Shown piece after piece: positions 1-8,432 of a stretch of 64,000 bases of DNA. The notes under the pieces were generated by a model. The model had not been told where the DNA came from. It saw only the letters and a program-made list of their open reading frames with translations, and made no database searches. Source of the DNA: QHXQ01 sp036389395 (lineage in GTDB: Bacteria > Acidobacteriota > Blastocatellia > Pyrinomonadales > Pyrinomonadaceae); contig DASVPY010000012.1 in NCBI GenBank assembly GCA_036389395.1, positions 1 through 64,000 on the forward strand, written 5' to 3'. The stretch's first letter is position 1; each line of letters opens with the position of its first letter. Made by a program: the position numbers and the translations under genes.

Positions 1-1
1 A

Positions 2-961
2 GAGCTGGCCGAGAAGATTCGCAACCGCTACTTCCCCAAGAAGGAAGCGGCCCCGCAGCGCTCCATCCGCGTCGTCAAGAAGGCCCGCCACGAGGGCGAC
101 GAGCACGGCGACATACACGTCTCCGTGCCGCCCGGCGCGGCCGGACAGGCGGACGCGAAGCCGACGACCGCCGTGCGCCTTGTCAAGAAGCCGCTCCCGC
201 CTGCCGCGTACGCCGAACCGCCCGGCGCGGCGGTGGGGGCGCAGAAGCCCGCGCTCGCAGACGTGTCATACCCGACAAGAGTTGTGACCCACAAGATCGA
301 GATGGAGTTAGTTATGGTTCCGCCTGGTAGCTTCATGATGGGGTCGGAGAATGGCTTCCTCAATGAGAAGCCTATTCATCGGGTGACCATCAGCCAAGGG
401 TTCTTCATAGGGAAGTATCAGGTGACGCAAGCGCAGTGGCAAGAGGTGATGGGGAACAATCCGAGTCGTTTTAAGGGCTGCGAAGATTGTCCTGTGGAAA
501 TGGTCTCGTGGGAAGACGCCCAAGAGTTCCTTCACAAGTTAAATGAGATGAATAGTGAATACACCTACCGGCTGCCGACGGAAGCGGAGTGGGAGTATGC
601 AGCGCGGGCAGGGATGATGGGTGATTACGCGGGTGACTTGGGTGCGATAGCTTGGTATGACAAAAACTCTGATATCAAGACGCATCCGGTGGGGCATAAG
701 CAGCCGAACGCCTTTGGGCTGTTTGACATGCACGGGAACGTATGGGAGTGGGTACAGGATTGGTATCACAACTCATACGTGGGCGCGCCGACGGACGGGA
801 CTGCATGGCTAAGTGATGGGGAGCAGAAGAAACGGGTGGTACGCGGCGGGTCGTGGAGCAATGCCGCCGACTTCCTTCGCCCTTCTTACCGCCTCAGGTA
901 CAACCCAAGTCTCCACTTCGATCACTGTGGTTTTCGCGTCGCCGGGGTTGCGCGGCCGTAG
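2..961 (+). CDS. SUMF1/FGE-sulfatase domain protein, 5' end outside window
   Basis: The frame is open from base 2 and runs without a stop to TAG at 959-961, so the true start lies upstream; GTG at 125 is only an internal candidate. The first ~95 codons are Lys/Arg/Pro/Ala-rich and low in complexity. From about base 300 the formylglycine-generating-enzyme fold is clear: FMMGSENG, YQVTQAQWQEVMGNNPS, RLPTEAEWEYAARAG, DMHGNVWEWVQDWY, VVRGGSW, GFRVA. Enzymes that really make formylglycine carry two cysteines just after RGGSW; here that stretch reads SNAADFLRPSYR, with none. The protein is therefore more likely one of the many non-catalytic SUMF1 proteins, a ligand-binding or effector domain on a longer polypeptide. 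What the upstream part is cannot be seen. Confidence 0.88.
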   Translation, partial: ELAEKIRNRYFPKKEAAPQRSIRVVKKARHEGDEHGDIHVSVPPGAAGQADAKPTTAVRLVKKPLPPAAYAEPPGAAVGAQKPALADVSYPTRVVTHKIEMELVMVPPGSFMMGSENGFLNEKPIHRVTISQGFFIGKYQVTQAQWQEVMGNNPSRFKGCEDCPVEMVSWEDAQEFLHKLNEMNSEYTYRLPTEAEWEYAARAGMMGDYAGDLGAIAWYDKNSDIKTHPVGHKQPNAFGLFDMHGNVWEWVQDWYHNSYVGAPTDGTAWLSDGEQKKRVVRGGSWSNAADFLRPSYRLRYNPSLHFDHCGFRVAGVARP

Positions 962-1027
962 TCTTTACAATGTCGCCCCGCCTGCGGCGCGGCGGCTGTT
1001 TAGGAGCCAACGCGGTTATGGGTAGGA

Positions 1028-1033
1028 TATAAT
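1028..1033 (+). promoter_or_regulatory. Possible -10 box (TATAAT) of the Uma2 gene
   Basis: A perfect TATAAT lies 24 bp before the ATG at 1058. No good -35 box is present 16-18 bp upstream (AGCCAA at about 1005-1010), so this is a weak call based on the -10 alone in an otherwise GC-rich gap. Confidence 0.3.
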
Positions 1034-1057
1034 GATTGACGAGAGGAACATAAACAC

Positions 1058-1702
1058 ATGAGCCGCGACACAGTCGAAGCTAAGCCCAGGATGGTTGACG
1101 GATCGCCACGCCCCGCGCCGCTGCGCATGACGTTTGAGGAGTACCTCGCGCTGGACGACGAGCGCACGATGTCGGAGTGGGTGGACGGGGAGGTGATCTT
1201 CATGTCGCCGGTGGCGGAGAAGCACCAAGAGATAATGCTGTTCCTCGCGCAGACATTAGGGCTTTATGTTCAAGCTCATAACTTGGGCCGAATCTTGTTG
1301 CCACCGTTCGCCATGAAACTGGCAGCGGCGCGGCGCGGGCGCGAGCCTGATCTGATGTTCGTGAGCCGTGCGCGCGCACACCTGATCCTGCGCACTTACC
1401 TTGATGGCCCGGCGGACTTGGCGGTTGAGATCGTGTCGCCGGAATCAATCGGGCGGGATCGCGGGGAGAAGTTTGTCGAGTACGAGCAGGCGGGGATTAA
1501 GGAATACTGGCTGATCGATCCTGATCGGGAGAGCGCGGAGTTTTACGAGTTGGGTGCGGATCGGCGTTACCGGGCGGCGCAGGTGGAGCCGGAGGGCGTC
1601 TATCAGTCACAGGTCGTGCCGGGTTTTTTCGTGCGCGTCGCGTGGCTGTGGCAGATGCCCGCGCCGACGCTCGCCGCGCTGCGCGAACTCAAGCTGCTCT
1701 GA
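1058..1702 (+). CDS. Uma2-family endonuclease (DUF820)
   Basis: A 214-aa protein with the Uma2/DUF820 pattern: an N-terminal MTFEEYLAL segment, a central EPDLMFVS strand carrying the acidic residue, then AVEIVSPES, a GEKFVEYEQAGIKEYW stretch and LIDPD. The family has a PD-(D/E)XK-type nuclease fold and is very abundant in Cyanobacteria, Chloroflexi and Acidobacteria; the physiological substrate is not established. The ATG at 1058 has an AGAGGA ribosome site about 11 nt upstream. It follows the SUMF1 gene by 96 bp and may be an independent unit. The family is certain, the function is not. Confidence 0.88.
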   Translation: MSRDTVEAKPRMVDGSPRPAPLRMTFEEYLALDDERTMSEWVDGEVIFMSPVAEKHQEIMLFLAQTLGLYVQAHNLGRILLPPFAMKLAAARRGREPDLMFVSRARAHLILRTYLDGPADLAVEIVSPESIGRDRGEKFVEYEQAGIKEYWLIDPDRESAEFYELGADRRYRAAQVEPEGVYQSQVVPGFFVRVAWLWQMPAPTLAALRELKLL

Positions 1703-1773
1703 GTCTCGCTGGGCTGAGGCTAGCGCCGCCAAGACTCAACTTCGCTGAGCCGCACTTTTCAATTCATGTCAAC

Positions 1774-4662
1774 TCACTTGCCGTGGCCGTTCGCGCGGGC
1801 GAGGTGGGCGCGGAGGAAGTGGCCGGTGTGGGAGTCCGCCGCTTGCATGATCTCTTCGGGCGTGCCGGTGGCGACGAGGTGACCGCCGCGGTCGCCGCCT
1901 TCGGGGCCGAGGTCTATGATGTGGTCGGCCGTTTTGATCACGTCGAGGTTGTGTTCGATGACGAGGAGGGAGCCGCCGGCTTCGACGAGGGTGCGGAAGG
2001 CGGCGAGCAGCTTGTTGATGTCGTCGAAGTGGAGACCCGTGGTCGGCTCGTCGAAGATGTAGAGCGTCTTCGCGCCGGCGCGGCGGGCGAGGAAGGAGGC
2101 GAGCTTGATGCGCTGCGCCTCGCCGCCGGAGAGCGTTGTCGCGGACTGACCGAGCCGCAGGTAGCCGAGGCCTACGTCGTCGAGGACGCGCAGGCGGTTG
2201 GCGATCTTGTTCACGTCGCGGAAGAAGGTGAGCGCCTCGCGCACGGTCATGTCGAGCACGTCGTGGACGTTCTTGCCGCGGTAGCGCACGTCGAGTATCT
2301 GCGGCTTGAAGCGCGTGCCCTTGCACTCCTCGCAGACCAGTTCCACGTCGGCCAGGAACTGCATCTCGACCGTGACCGTGCCGTCGCCCTCGCACACGTC
2401 GCAGCGCCCGCCCGGCACGTTGAACGAAAAGTAAGAGGCGTCGAAGCCCTTGCCCTGCGCGTCGCGCGTGGCGGCGAAGACTTCGCGGATGGCGTCGTAG
2501 GTCTTGATGTAGGTGACGGGGTTCGAGCGCGGCGTGCGCCCGATGGGCGACTGATCGACGAGCAGGATTTCGTCGAGCATCTGCCCGCCCGTCAGTTCCT
2601 TGAACGCGCCGACGTGCCCCTGCCACTCGCCGCGCTGCTTCTTCAGCCCGGCGAACAGTACGTCGTGGACGAGCGTGGACTTGCCTGAGCCTGAGACGCC
2701 CGTCACGCAGACCAACATCTCAAGCGGGATGTCCACGTCCACTTGCTTGAGGTTGTGCTCGCCCGCGCCGCGGATGCTGAGCCGCTTCCGGGCTTGAACT
2801 TTGCGCCGCTGCTTCGGCTCTTTGATCTCGGTCTCGCCGCGCAGGTACTTGCCGGTCAGAGTCGGCGCGTCCTGCAAGAGACCTTGGAAGTCGCCCTCGA
2901 AGACGATGCGGCCGCCGAGTTCGCCCGCGGCGGGGCCTACGTCGAGGATGTAGTCGGCGGCGCGCATCATGTCTGGGTCGTGCTCGACGACGAGGACGGT
3001 GTTGCCGATGTCGCGCAGGTTGTGGAGCAGCTTGATGAGGCGCGCGCTGTCGCGCGGGTGCAGGCCGATGGACGGTTCGTCTAAGACGTAGAGCGCGCCG
3101 ACGAGCGACGAGCCGAGGTTCGTCGCCAACTGTATGCGCTGCGCCTCGCCGCCGGAGAGCGTGGAGGCGAGCCGGTCGAGCGTCAGGTAGTCCAGCCCCA
3201 CGTCCACGAGGAAGTGCAGGCGGCGGCGAATCTCTAAGAGCACCTTGTCGGCGATGGCGGTCTGCTCCGGCGTCAGTTGTAACTGCTCGAAGAACTGCGC
3301 CGCCTCCTTGATCGGCAGCGTGCAGACTTCGGGCAGCGTGCGCTGGCCGACGCGCACGTCGCGCGCCTCGGGCCGCAGACGCCCGCCGTTGCAGTCCGGG
3401 CAGCGCGTGTAGCCGCGGTACTTGGCGAGGAAGACGCGCACGTGCAGCTTGTACTTCTTCGTCTCCAGCCACGCGAAGAAGCCGCGCACGCCGCCCCAGT
3501 GTCCTTTACCTTCGACGACGGCGCGCTGCTGCGCGCGCGGCAGCTCGGCGAAGGGCACGTCCGTCGGGATGCCCTCCTGCCGGCAGAAGCGGCGCAACTC
3601 CGTGCGCGCCCAGTCGTGCTGCGGCTTCGTCCAGGGTTCGACCGCGCCCTCGTCCAAGGTCAGTTGCGGGTTCGGGATGACGAGGTCTAGATCGAGACCG
3701 ATGGTGTTGCCGAAGCCCTGACAGGTCGGGCACGCGCCGAACGGGTTGTTGAAGCTGAACAGGCGCGGCTCGGGCTGCGCGTAGACCGTGCCGTCGTAAC
3801 GGCACTCGAACCGCTCGGAGAATTGCAGACGCCGCGGCGCGTCCTCCGCCGTCTCGACGACGGCGACGCCGTGCCCTTCGATGAAGCACGTTTCGAGCGA
3901 GTCCACGAGCCGGCCGCGCACGTCCGCCCGCGCGGCGAGGCGATCCACGAGGACGTAGACGCCTTCAAAGTCCGCGCGCGTGTAGTCGTCGGGCGAGCGC
4001 AGTTCGATGGTCTGGCCCGCGCCGTACAGGCGCGTGAAGCCGCGCTGCATCAGGCTCATCACGTGCGCGACGACCTGCTGGCGGTCGAGCGCCGACGCTT
4101 CGGCCGGCGGCTTCGGCTTGCGCCCCTTGCCCTTGGTGCGCGCGCCGCTGCCTTGCGCGCCGTCGGCCTCTGTGCCGCTCAGACCCGCCGCGGCGGGGAA
4201 GAGGACGTAGAAGCGCGTCCCTTCGGCGAGCGCCGCCAGGACTTCCTGCGCGGCCGATTCGGGCGCGTCCTTGCGCACCTCGCGCCCGCAGACGCGGCAC
4301 AGGGTCGTGCCGACGCGCGCGTACAAGAGGCGCAGGTAGTCGTAGATTTCGGTCTGCGTGCCGACCGTCGAGCGCGGGTTGCGCGTCGAGTTCTTCTGCC
4401 GGATGGCGATGGCCGGCGGGATGTTCAAGACCTCGTCCACGTCCGGCTTGTCCATCCGTTCGAGGAACTGCCGCGCGTAAGACGACAGCGACTCGACGTA
4501 GCGGCGCTGCCCCTCGGCGTAGATCGTGTCGAAGGCCAGCGACGACTTGCCCGACCCCGACACGCCCGTCACCACCGTCAGACGCTCGATGGGGATCGAG
4601 AAATCAATGTTCTTCAGGTTGTTGACGCGCGCCCCGCGCACCGTAATCACTTCTTGATTCAT
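1774..4662 (-). CDS. uvrA: UvrABC excinuclease subunit A
   Basis: ATPase that finds bulky DNA lesions and loads UvrB in nucleotide-excision repair. The 962-aa protein has two ABC cassettes: Walker A GVSGSGKSS (~33-41) and GVSGSGKST (~655), signatures LSGGEAQRI at ~500 and ~840. Cys-rich zinc modules include CRVCG (~130), CPTCQGFG (~309), CPDCNGG (~435) and the CDVCEGDG...CEEC hairpin (~754) needed for damage recognition. I chose ATG 4662 because UvrA proteins begin a few residues before the VRGARVNNLKNI strand; ATG 4722 would add 20 residues unlike the family. Residues ~180-215 hold a low-complexity Gly/Lys/Pro insertion. It stands alone, with no uvrB or uvrC nearby. Confidence 0.97.
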   Translation of the reverse strand: MNQEVITVRGARVNNLKNIDFSIPIERLTVVTGVSGSGKSSLAFDTIYAEGQRRYVESLSSYARQFLERMDKPDVDEVLNIPPAIAIRQKNSTRNPRSTVGTQTEIYDYLRLLYARVGTTLCRVCGREVRKDAPESAAQEVLAALAEGTRFYVLFPAAAGLSGTEADGAQGSGARTKGKGRKPKPPAEASALDRQQVVAHVMSLMQRGFTRLYGAGQTIELRSPDDYTRADFEGVYVLVDRLAARADVRGRLVDSLETCFIEGHGVAVVETAEDAPRRLQFSERFECRYDGTVYAQPEPRLFSFNNPFGACPTCQGFGNTIGLDLDLVIPNPQLTLDEGAVEPWTKPQHDWARTELRRFCRQEGIPTDVPFAELPRAQQRAVVEGKGHWGGVRGFFAWLETKKYKLHVRVFLAKYRGYTRCPDCNGGRLRPEARDVRVGQRTLPEVCTLPIKEAAQFFEQLQLTPEQTAIADKVLLEIRRRLHFLVDVGLDYLTLDRLASTLSGGEAQRIQLATNLGSSLVGALYVLDEPSIGLHPRDSARLIKLLHNLRDIGNTVLVVEHDPDMMRAADYILDVGPAAGELGGRIVFEGDFQGLLQDAPTLTGKYLRGETEIKEPKQRRKVQARKRLSIRGAGEHNLKQVDVDIPLEMLVCVTGVSGSGKSTLVHDVLFAGLKKQRGEWQGHVGAFKELTGGQMLDEILLVDQSPIGRTPRSNPVTYIKTYDAIREVFAATRDAQGKGFDASYFSFNVPGGRCDVCEGDGTVTVEMQFLADVELVCEECKGTRFKPQILDVRYRGKNVHDVLDMTVREALTFFRDVNKIANRLRVLDDVGLGYLRLGQSATTLSGGEAQRIKLASFLARRAGAKTLYIFDEPTTGLHFDDINKLLAAFRTLVEAGGSLLVIEHNLDVIKTADHIIDLGPEGGDRGGHLVATGTPEEIMQAADSHTGHFLRAHLARANGHGK

Positions 4663-4791
4663 GCCTTGAAACGTAAGCCGCCGCCCACAGACAACAATCC
4701 CGCGCCCCGGCGAACCGCTCATTCTAACCCGAACCCCCGCACCGCACGAAACGGCGACGGCTTAGCGCGTCGTTGCCGTACTTCAATAACG

Positions 4792-4821
4792 TTGACACAT
4801 TCAGCATATGGCTCTCATAAT
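4792..4821 (+). promoter_or_regulatory. Sigma70-type promoter, apparently leaderless
   Basis: TTGACA (4792-4797), 18-bp spacer, CATAAT (4816-4821). The expected start point, about 7 nt after the -10 box, coincides with the ATG at 4828, and no Shine-Dalgarno sequence precedes that ATG. It drives the two-gene unit at 4828-5386. Confidence 0.6.
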
Positions 4822-4827
4822 GCGCGC

Positions 4828-5094
4828 ATGACGGACAAAGAGATCAGTGAAGAGAGTCCGCGCTCACTGTCAGTGTCTAGCCTTCCGCCGCCGGATGAGG
4901 AGTCCTTCTTCCATGCGCAAGTGACAGGAACACTTGAGCAAGCACTCGAAGCTCGTTTGTCTCAGGCGATTGATGAAATTGCCGCTTCGCGTGCTCGCTC
5001 TGAAGCTACAGCCGGTGAGATTGCGCGCTTAAAGGCAGAAACGCGAGCAATTCTCGCCCAAATCGAGGCCAACCTGAAACAGCATGTGGCGTAA
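4828..5094 (+). CDS. Small coiled-coil protein, unknown function
   Basis: An 88-aa acidic protein starting MTDKEISEESPRS. The N-terminal third is Ser/Pro-rich and likely disordered; the rest (LEQALEARLSQAIDEIAA onwards) is an Ala/Glu/Lys/Leu-rich helix with heptad spacing, so probably a coiled coil. I recognise no family. The ATG at 4828 is preferred over any upstream in-frame extension, which would run through the start of uvrA on the other strand and through the promoter. The last 11 bases overlap the next gene, which also looks like a coiled coil; the two products may pair. Base composition is less GC-rich than the flanks. Confidence 0.6.
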   Translation: MTDKEISEESPRSLSVSSLPPPDEESFFHAQVTGTLEQALEARLSQAIDEIAASRARSEATAGEIARLKAETRAILAQIEANLKQHVA

Positions 5095-5386
5095 GCTCTG
5101 GGAGTTCATCACGGCTGCCATCACGCTCGCCCGCGACATCGAAGCGACCCGCACGGACATCAAGGAAATAAGGGAAGAGTTACACCAGTTGGCGCTTAGG
5201 GTTGGGCAGCTACAGGCACTGCTTCAAGCGCACGAGCGGATCGAAACCACGCTACGTGAGCTGGCGGTCGTGCAGGTAAAGGCGCAACTTGAGGCGCTCG
5301 CGCAGCACGAGCAGGCGGAACGCGAAAAGCTGCTGCTGCAAATCCGGCTTGAGCAAAAACACCTCCCGCCCGCCGACGAGAAGTAG
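5084..5386 (+). CDS. Small coiled-coil protein, unknown function
   Basis: A 100-aa protein beginning MWRKLWEFITAAITLARD. The first 18 residues are an amphipathic or weakly membrane-associating segment; the remainder is an almost continuous charged helix (RTDIKEIREELHQLALR, LLLQIRLEQKH) with heptad-like Leu/Ile spacing, as in short trimeric or dimeric coiled coils. It overlaps the preceding gene by 11 bp (ATG inside the last codons), so it is translationally coupled to it. No family is recognised. Confidence 0.6.
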   Translation: MWRKLWEFITAAITLARDIEATRTDIKEIREELHQLALRVGQLQALLQAHERIETTLRELAVVQVKAQLEALAQHEQAEREKLLLQIRLEQKHLPPADEK

Positions 5387-5489
5387 CCACTACACGATCC
5401 ACCTAACCACTCACTGAACATAAATCGCAGCGCCCTGAGAATAAATAGCAGCAACGCCCGCATGTATCATTACCATGCGTGGGAATGCC

Positions 5490-5752
5490 GTTCCCACGGC
5501 TGCGCACGCCATTCCCAAGCCTGCGCACGCCGTTCCCACGCGAGCGCGGGGGCGCGGCCACGCATGGCCGGAAGCCCGCGATGGATGGCCGCGCCCCCGC
5601 GCTCGATGGCCGGAGCGCCGCGCTCGATGGCCGAGACGCCGCGCTCGATGGCCGGAGCGCCGCGATTCATGGCCGCGACCCCGCGATCCATGGCCGGGAC
5701 GCCGCGATCAATGGCCGGAAGCCCGCGACGGGTGGCCGGAAAGGCGCGACGG
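5490..5752. repeat. 21-bp tandem repeat array (two motif types)
   Basis: The 545-bp gap between 5386 and 5931 is filled by a minisatellite. Three 21-bp units starting at 5490, 5511 and 5532 share TTCCCA...GCGCACGCC. From 5564 a second motif, core ATGGCC, recurs at exactly 21-bp steps: 5564, 5585, 5606, 5627, 5648, 5669, 5690, 5711 and, as GTGGCC, 5732. Because 21 is a multiple of 3, several frames stay open through the array (for example AALDGR-type heptapeptides), but no candidate has a good ribosome site or resembles a protein I know. The remainder to 5930 is GC-rich and shows nothing. Confidence 0.85.
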
Positions 5753-5930
5753 GGCGCGGGCAGGGCATGGGCAGGCGCGGGCAGGGCGCGCGGGGGCGCG
5801 AGAGGTTCTCGAAGACGTGCGCGCCCTGGGGCGCTGCCGCAGACGAGACTCGCCGCCCGCGGAAGGTCGGCGCGGGCGGCGAGGCGGGTCAGGCGGACGC
5901 AAGCGCCCGGCGGAGTCCGTGGGGCGGCGG

Positions 5931-6788
5931 TCAGAGGGTGACGCCGTAGGCTTCGGTGAAGGCGGCCTGGGCGTAGGCCCAGGAGGCGTAGGCGTAGCCT
6001 TTGTCGCCCCAGTTCGTGCCCCAACTGTTGCGCACGATGAAGCTGTTGGGCGTGTAGCCGACGAGCGCGACGGCGTGCCCGCCCCGCTGGGTTTGGGGCT
6101 GGTAGAGTTCGAGCTTCCCTTGCGTCGCGGTCGCGTTGTCCCACGTCGCGTCCACGTTCAGGCGCGTCAGGATCGGGCCTTTCGTGGCGAGCCACGTGCG
6201 CCAGTTGCCCAGTTGGTTGCCGAGGTTGAAGTAGCTGGCGATCTTGTACTTGGCCGCCAGCGCGTAGAAGGTCTTGGCCGGGTCGGGGTAGAGCTTGCCG
6301 GTCTTGAACGGGAGCACGGAGTCGGGCACGCTGCCGTACTTGCGCGCGATGTCGAGCGCGGCCTTGAGGCTCGTGCCCTCGTCCTCGATGAAGGTCGTGG
6401 GCTGCGAGTTGAACTCGTCGGTCTCCTTGGCCGACATCCAGATGAAGCGGGGCGCGAGCAGGTCGTTCTTGTCGAGCCGGCCGGCGTTGACGAACATCCA
6501 GCGCAGGACGGAGTCGGCCGTCGCCCAGCCGACGCACGAGCCGGTCGTGCCCTGGTCGTTGATCTTCCACCAGTCGGCGCGCAGGTCTTTGCTGGGCGGG
6601 AGGGCGGCGGCCGCGCCGAGCACGCCGGCATCGGTCGCGTTCGCGAACAAGAAGTCGCGGTGCTGGTCGCGCGAGGGGATCGCGTTCAGGATTCGCTTGC
6701 TGTTGCCGGCACTACCGCCGCGGCGCGAGCGTGACGCGGGCTTGCCGGTTGAGTTGGCGGCCTTGGTGCTACCTTTTCGGGCGGGCAT
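5931..6788 (-). CDS. Papain-family (C1) cysteine protease
   Basis: A 285-aa protein with the papain catalytic set in order: oxyanion Gln and nucleophile in QGTTGSCVGWA (Cys ~83), general base in GGHAVALVGY (~237), and Asn in RNSWGTNWGDKGY (~253). The first ~32 residues are Lys/Arg/Ser/Gly-rich with no hydrophobic signal peptide, and there is no room for a classical inhibitory propeptide, so it may act in the cytoplasm or leave by another route. ATG 6788 has AGGAG about 9 nt upstream; longer readings of this frame have no ribosome site. Bacterial C1 proteases of this kind are poorly characterised and the substrate is unknown. It is the last gene of a minus-strand run from 8143. Confidence 0.9.
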   Translation of the reverse strand: MPARKGSTKAANSTGKPASRSRRGGSAGNSKRILNAIPSRDQHRDFLFANATDAGVLGAAAALPPSKDLRADWWKINDQGTTGSCVGWATADSVLRWMFVNAGRLDKNDLLAPRFIWMSAKETDEFNSQPTTFIEDEGTSLKAALDIARKYGSVPDSVLPFKTGKLYPDPAKTFYALAAKYKIASYFNLGNQLGNWRTWLATKGPILTRLNVDATWDNATATQGKLELYQPQTQRGGHAVALVGYTPNSFIVRNSWGTNWGDKGYAYASWAYAQAAFTEAYGVTL

Positions 6789-6925
6789 GATTGAGAAGCT
6801 CCTGTTTGAGATCGCCGTACTCCGGGCTAGGCGTGAAGCGACCTCGGGGTGGAAGAACGCCCGCACGATACGCCTTTTCCGCGCCACGGCCAAGCACCTT
6901 GCGGCGCTAAGCGTGGTGCGCGTGG

Positions 6926-7345
6926 CTACCAGCGTGCGTCGTAGCGCGCGAGGGCGCTCAGCCAGGAGGCGTGTTCGCGGTCGCCGAGGACGGGGATGTG
7001 ACCGTGGAAGGCGAGCGCGGCGTCGGCGGGCCGCCGGACGCGGTAGGTGTGCCCGTTGGGCGAGCAGACGGTGAGCGTGACGCCGTCGGGCTGGCGGGCG
7101 GCGACCGCGGCCGCGCGCCAGTCTTTGCGGCAGCGCAGCACGAGCCGCGCGCCGAGCGGCAAGTCTCCGAGCGTCGGCGCGGGTTGTGCTCCGGCCGGAA
7201 CGTTGACGGGCGAAGAGGTGTTGTCGGAAGACGAAGAAAGAGCGGCGGGCGACGGAGAGAGGCCGGCTTGAGACAGAGAGAGGTCGTCGGGCGCGGGCCG
7301 GCGCGTGGCTGGCCCTTCCGACGACCTCTCGACGTTGGCGCGCAC
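6926..7345 (-). CDS. Conserved-looking hypothetical protein
   Basis: A 139-aa product from a GTG at 7345, 15 bp after the stop of the membrane protease gene. Residues 1-55 are Ser/Pro/Ala-rich and look disordered; residues ~60-139 look folded (LPLGARLVLRCRKDW, CSPNGHTYRVRRP, HIPVLGDREHASW, ALARYDARW). No catalytic motif is evident. The start is uncertain because the disordered part could be shorter in reality. Position suggests co-transcription with the M50-like protease and the papain-like protease. Confidence 0.6.
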   Translation of the reverse strand: MRANVERSSEGPATRRPAPDDLSLSQAGLSPSPAALSSSSDNTSSPVNVPAGAQPAPTLGDLPLGARLVLRCRKDWRAAAVAARQPDGVTLTVCSPNGHTYRVRRPADAALAFHGHIPVLGDREHASWLSALARYDARW

Positions 7346-7360
7346 GAGTCCGTTCGCCGT

Positions 7361-8143
7361 CTAGACGGTCGGCGCGTCCTCGAACGGCAGGTCGGCCTGG
7401 CTGGGGCGCGGCGTGCGGTTGGCCGCGTAGGCGCGCATTGCCGCCGACAGGATCAGGAACGCCAGCCCGATCCAGATGAGCGTCCACAGGATGGCCGGCA
7501 AGCCCGTCGCCGCCGCCATGTTGCCGGCGTCCGTCAGTTCGTTTGAAGAGAGCGACAGCAGCGCCAGCGTCTTCAGGTCGAAGACGGCGTTGAGCACGCA
7601 CTGGACGGCGAGGAAGCCGACGAGGAAGTTGGCGACGCGCGGGCCGGCGAACTTGGCGGCGGCGAGCAAGCCCGCCGAGATGACGAGGCCCGTCAGGACG
7701 GTGAACGGCTGCAACGACAGGTTCGTCAGCGGCACGAGGAAGCCGAAGACGAGCGTCAGCCCCAGGATGATGGCGGCCGAGCCGACGAGCACGAAGCGCG
7801 CCTTGACGCGGTGGCGGATGAGCCACAGCAGCAGCGCGCCGAACAGGATCGCGCCCAGGTAGCCGGCGCTCGAAATGAACAGGCGCGCGAACGTGCCGCC
7901 CGGCGCGCTCAGCGTCTCGGTCAGCCCGCTCGCGTCGAAGTTGACGCTGAGGCTCTGTACCGAGTTGCCGGTCAGCACGGCCGCCAGCGCGTGCCCGCCT
8001 TCGTGGATGAAAGTGACGAAGAGGCGGAACGGGTAGGTCAGGACGCTCGCGTAGGGGATGAACCACAGCGCGAGGCTCAGGAGCGTGGCCAGGAGCAGCG
8101 TGCGCGCCTGCGGACGCGCCTCTTGGGCTAGCTGAAATCTCAT
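7361..8143 (-). CDS. M50-like integral membrane metalloprotease
   Basis: A 260-aa polytopic protein. A zinc-binding HEGGH motif lies at ~46-50 just after the first membrane segment, followed by about six further hydrophobic segments (for example SAAIILGLTLVFGFLVPL, TGLPAILWTLIWIGLAFL). This matches the M50B-like branch of site-2-type proteases, which cleave within or near the membrane; many members have no known substrate. ATG 8143 was chosen because GGAG lies 11 nt upstream; an ATG at 8194 would add 17 residues without a ribosome site. A second metal-binding Asp motif is not obvious, so activity is likely but not assured. Confidence 0.82.
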   Translation of the reverse strand: MRFQLAQEARPQARTLLLATLLSLALWFIPYASVLTYPFRLFVTFIHEGGHALAAVLTGNSVQSLSVNFDASGLTETLSAPGGTFARLFISSAGYLGAILFGALLLWLIRHRVKARFVLVGSAAIILGLTLVFGFLVPLTNLSLQPFTVLTGLVISAGLLAAAKFAGPRVANFLVGFLAVQCVLNAVFDLKTLALLSLSSNELTDAGNMAAATGLPAILWTLIWIGLAFLILSAAMRAYAANRTPRPSQADLPFEDAPTV

Positions 8144-8351
8144 CGTTAAAACGTCTCCGCGCGGGCCAGACTTCGGACGCCAGGAACCGGCCACATTCTA
8201 CGCCGAAGCCGCCGAAAGCAAAAGGTACAAAATCCGGGGAGCCTTACAGCCGCCAGAATAAACGCCCGCCGCCGCGCCCGTGTTCCGAATTTGAAGCAGC
8301 AGCCGGAAGGGATTACCAGCAGATGCGCCTGCGCCCCGCTCCTAACAGGTC

Positions 8352-8380
8352 TTGACCCCGCGCCTTGGCGGGCGCATACT
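8352..8380 (+). promoter_or_regulatory. Sigma70-type promoter of the Cys-rich secreted protein gene
   Basis: TTGACC (8352-8357), 17-bp spacer, CATACT (8375-8380), about 50 bp before the ATG at 8433. An AAGGAG ribosome site follows at about 8417-8422. Confidence 0.5.
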
Positions 8381-8432
8381 GCGTCCGCTCACCGAGCATC
8401 GGGCAGGGGCCTCAACTTAAGGAGCATGGCCG

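Noticed and set aside
1642..2688. 348-codon plus-strand ORF opposite uvrA
   Set aside because: It lies entirely antisense to strongly conserved uvrA and is Val/Glu/Ala/Arg-rich, the usual mirror of high-GC coding DNA.
5564..5752. CRISPR array
   Set aside because: Units are contiguous 21-bp tandem copies with no unique spacers, and there are no cas genes in the window.
5470..5949. Open frames through the 21-bp repeat array as a repeat protein gene
   Set aside because: Any 21-bp array keeps several frames open; no start with a ribosome site and no agreement on which frame would be used.
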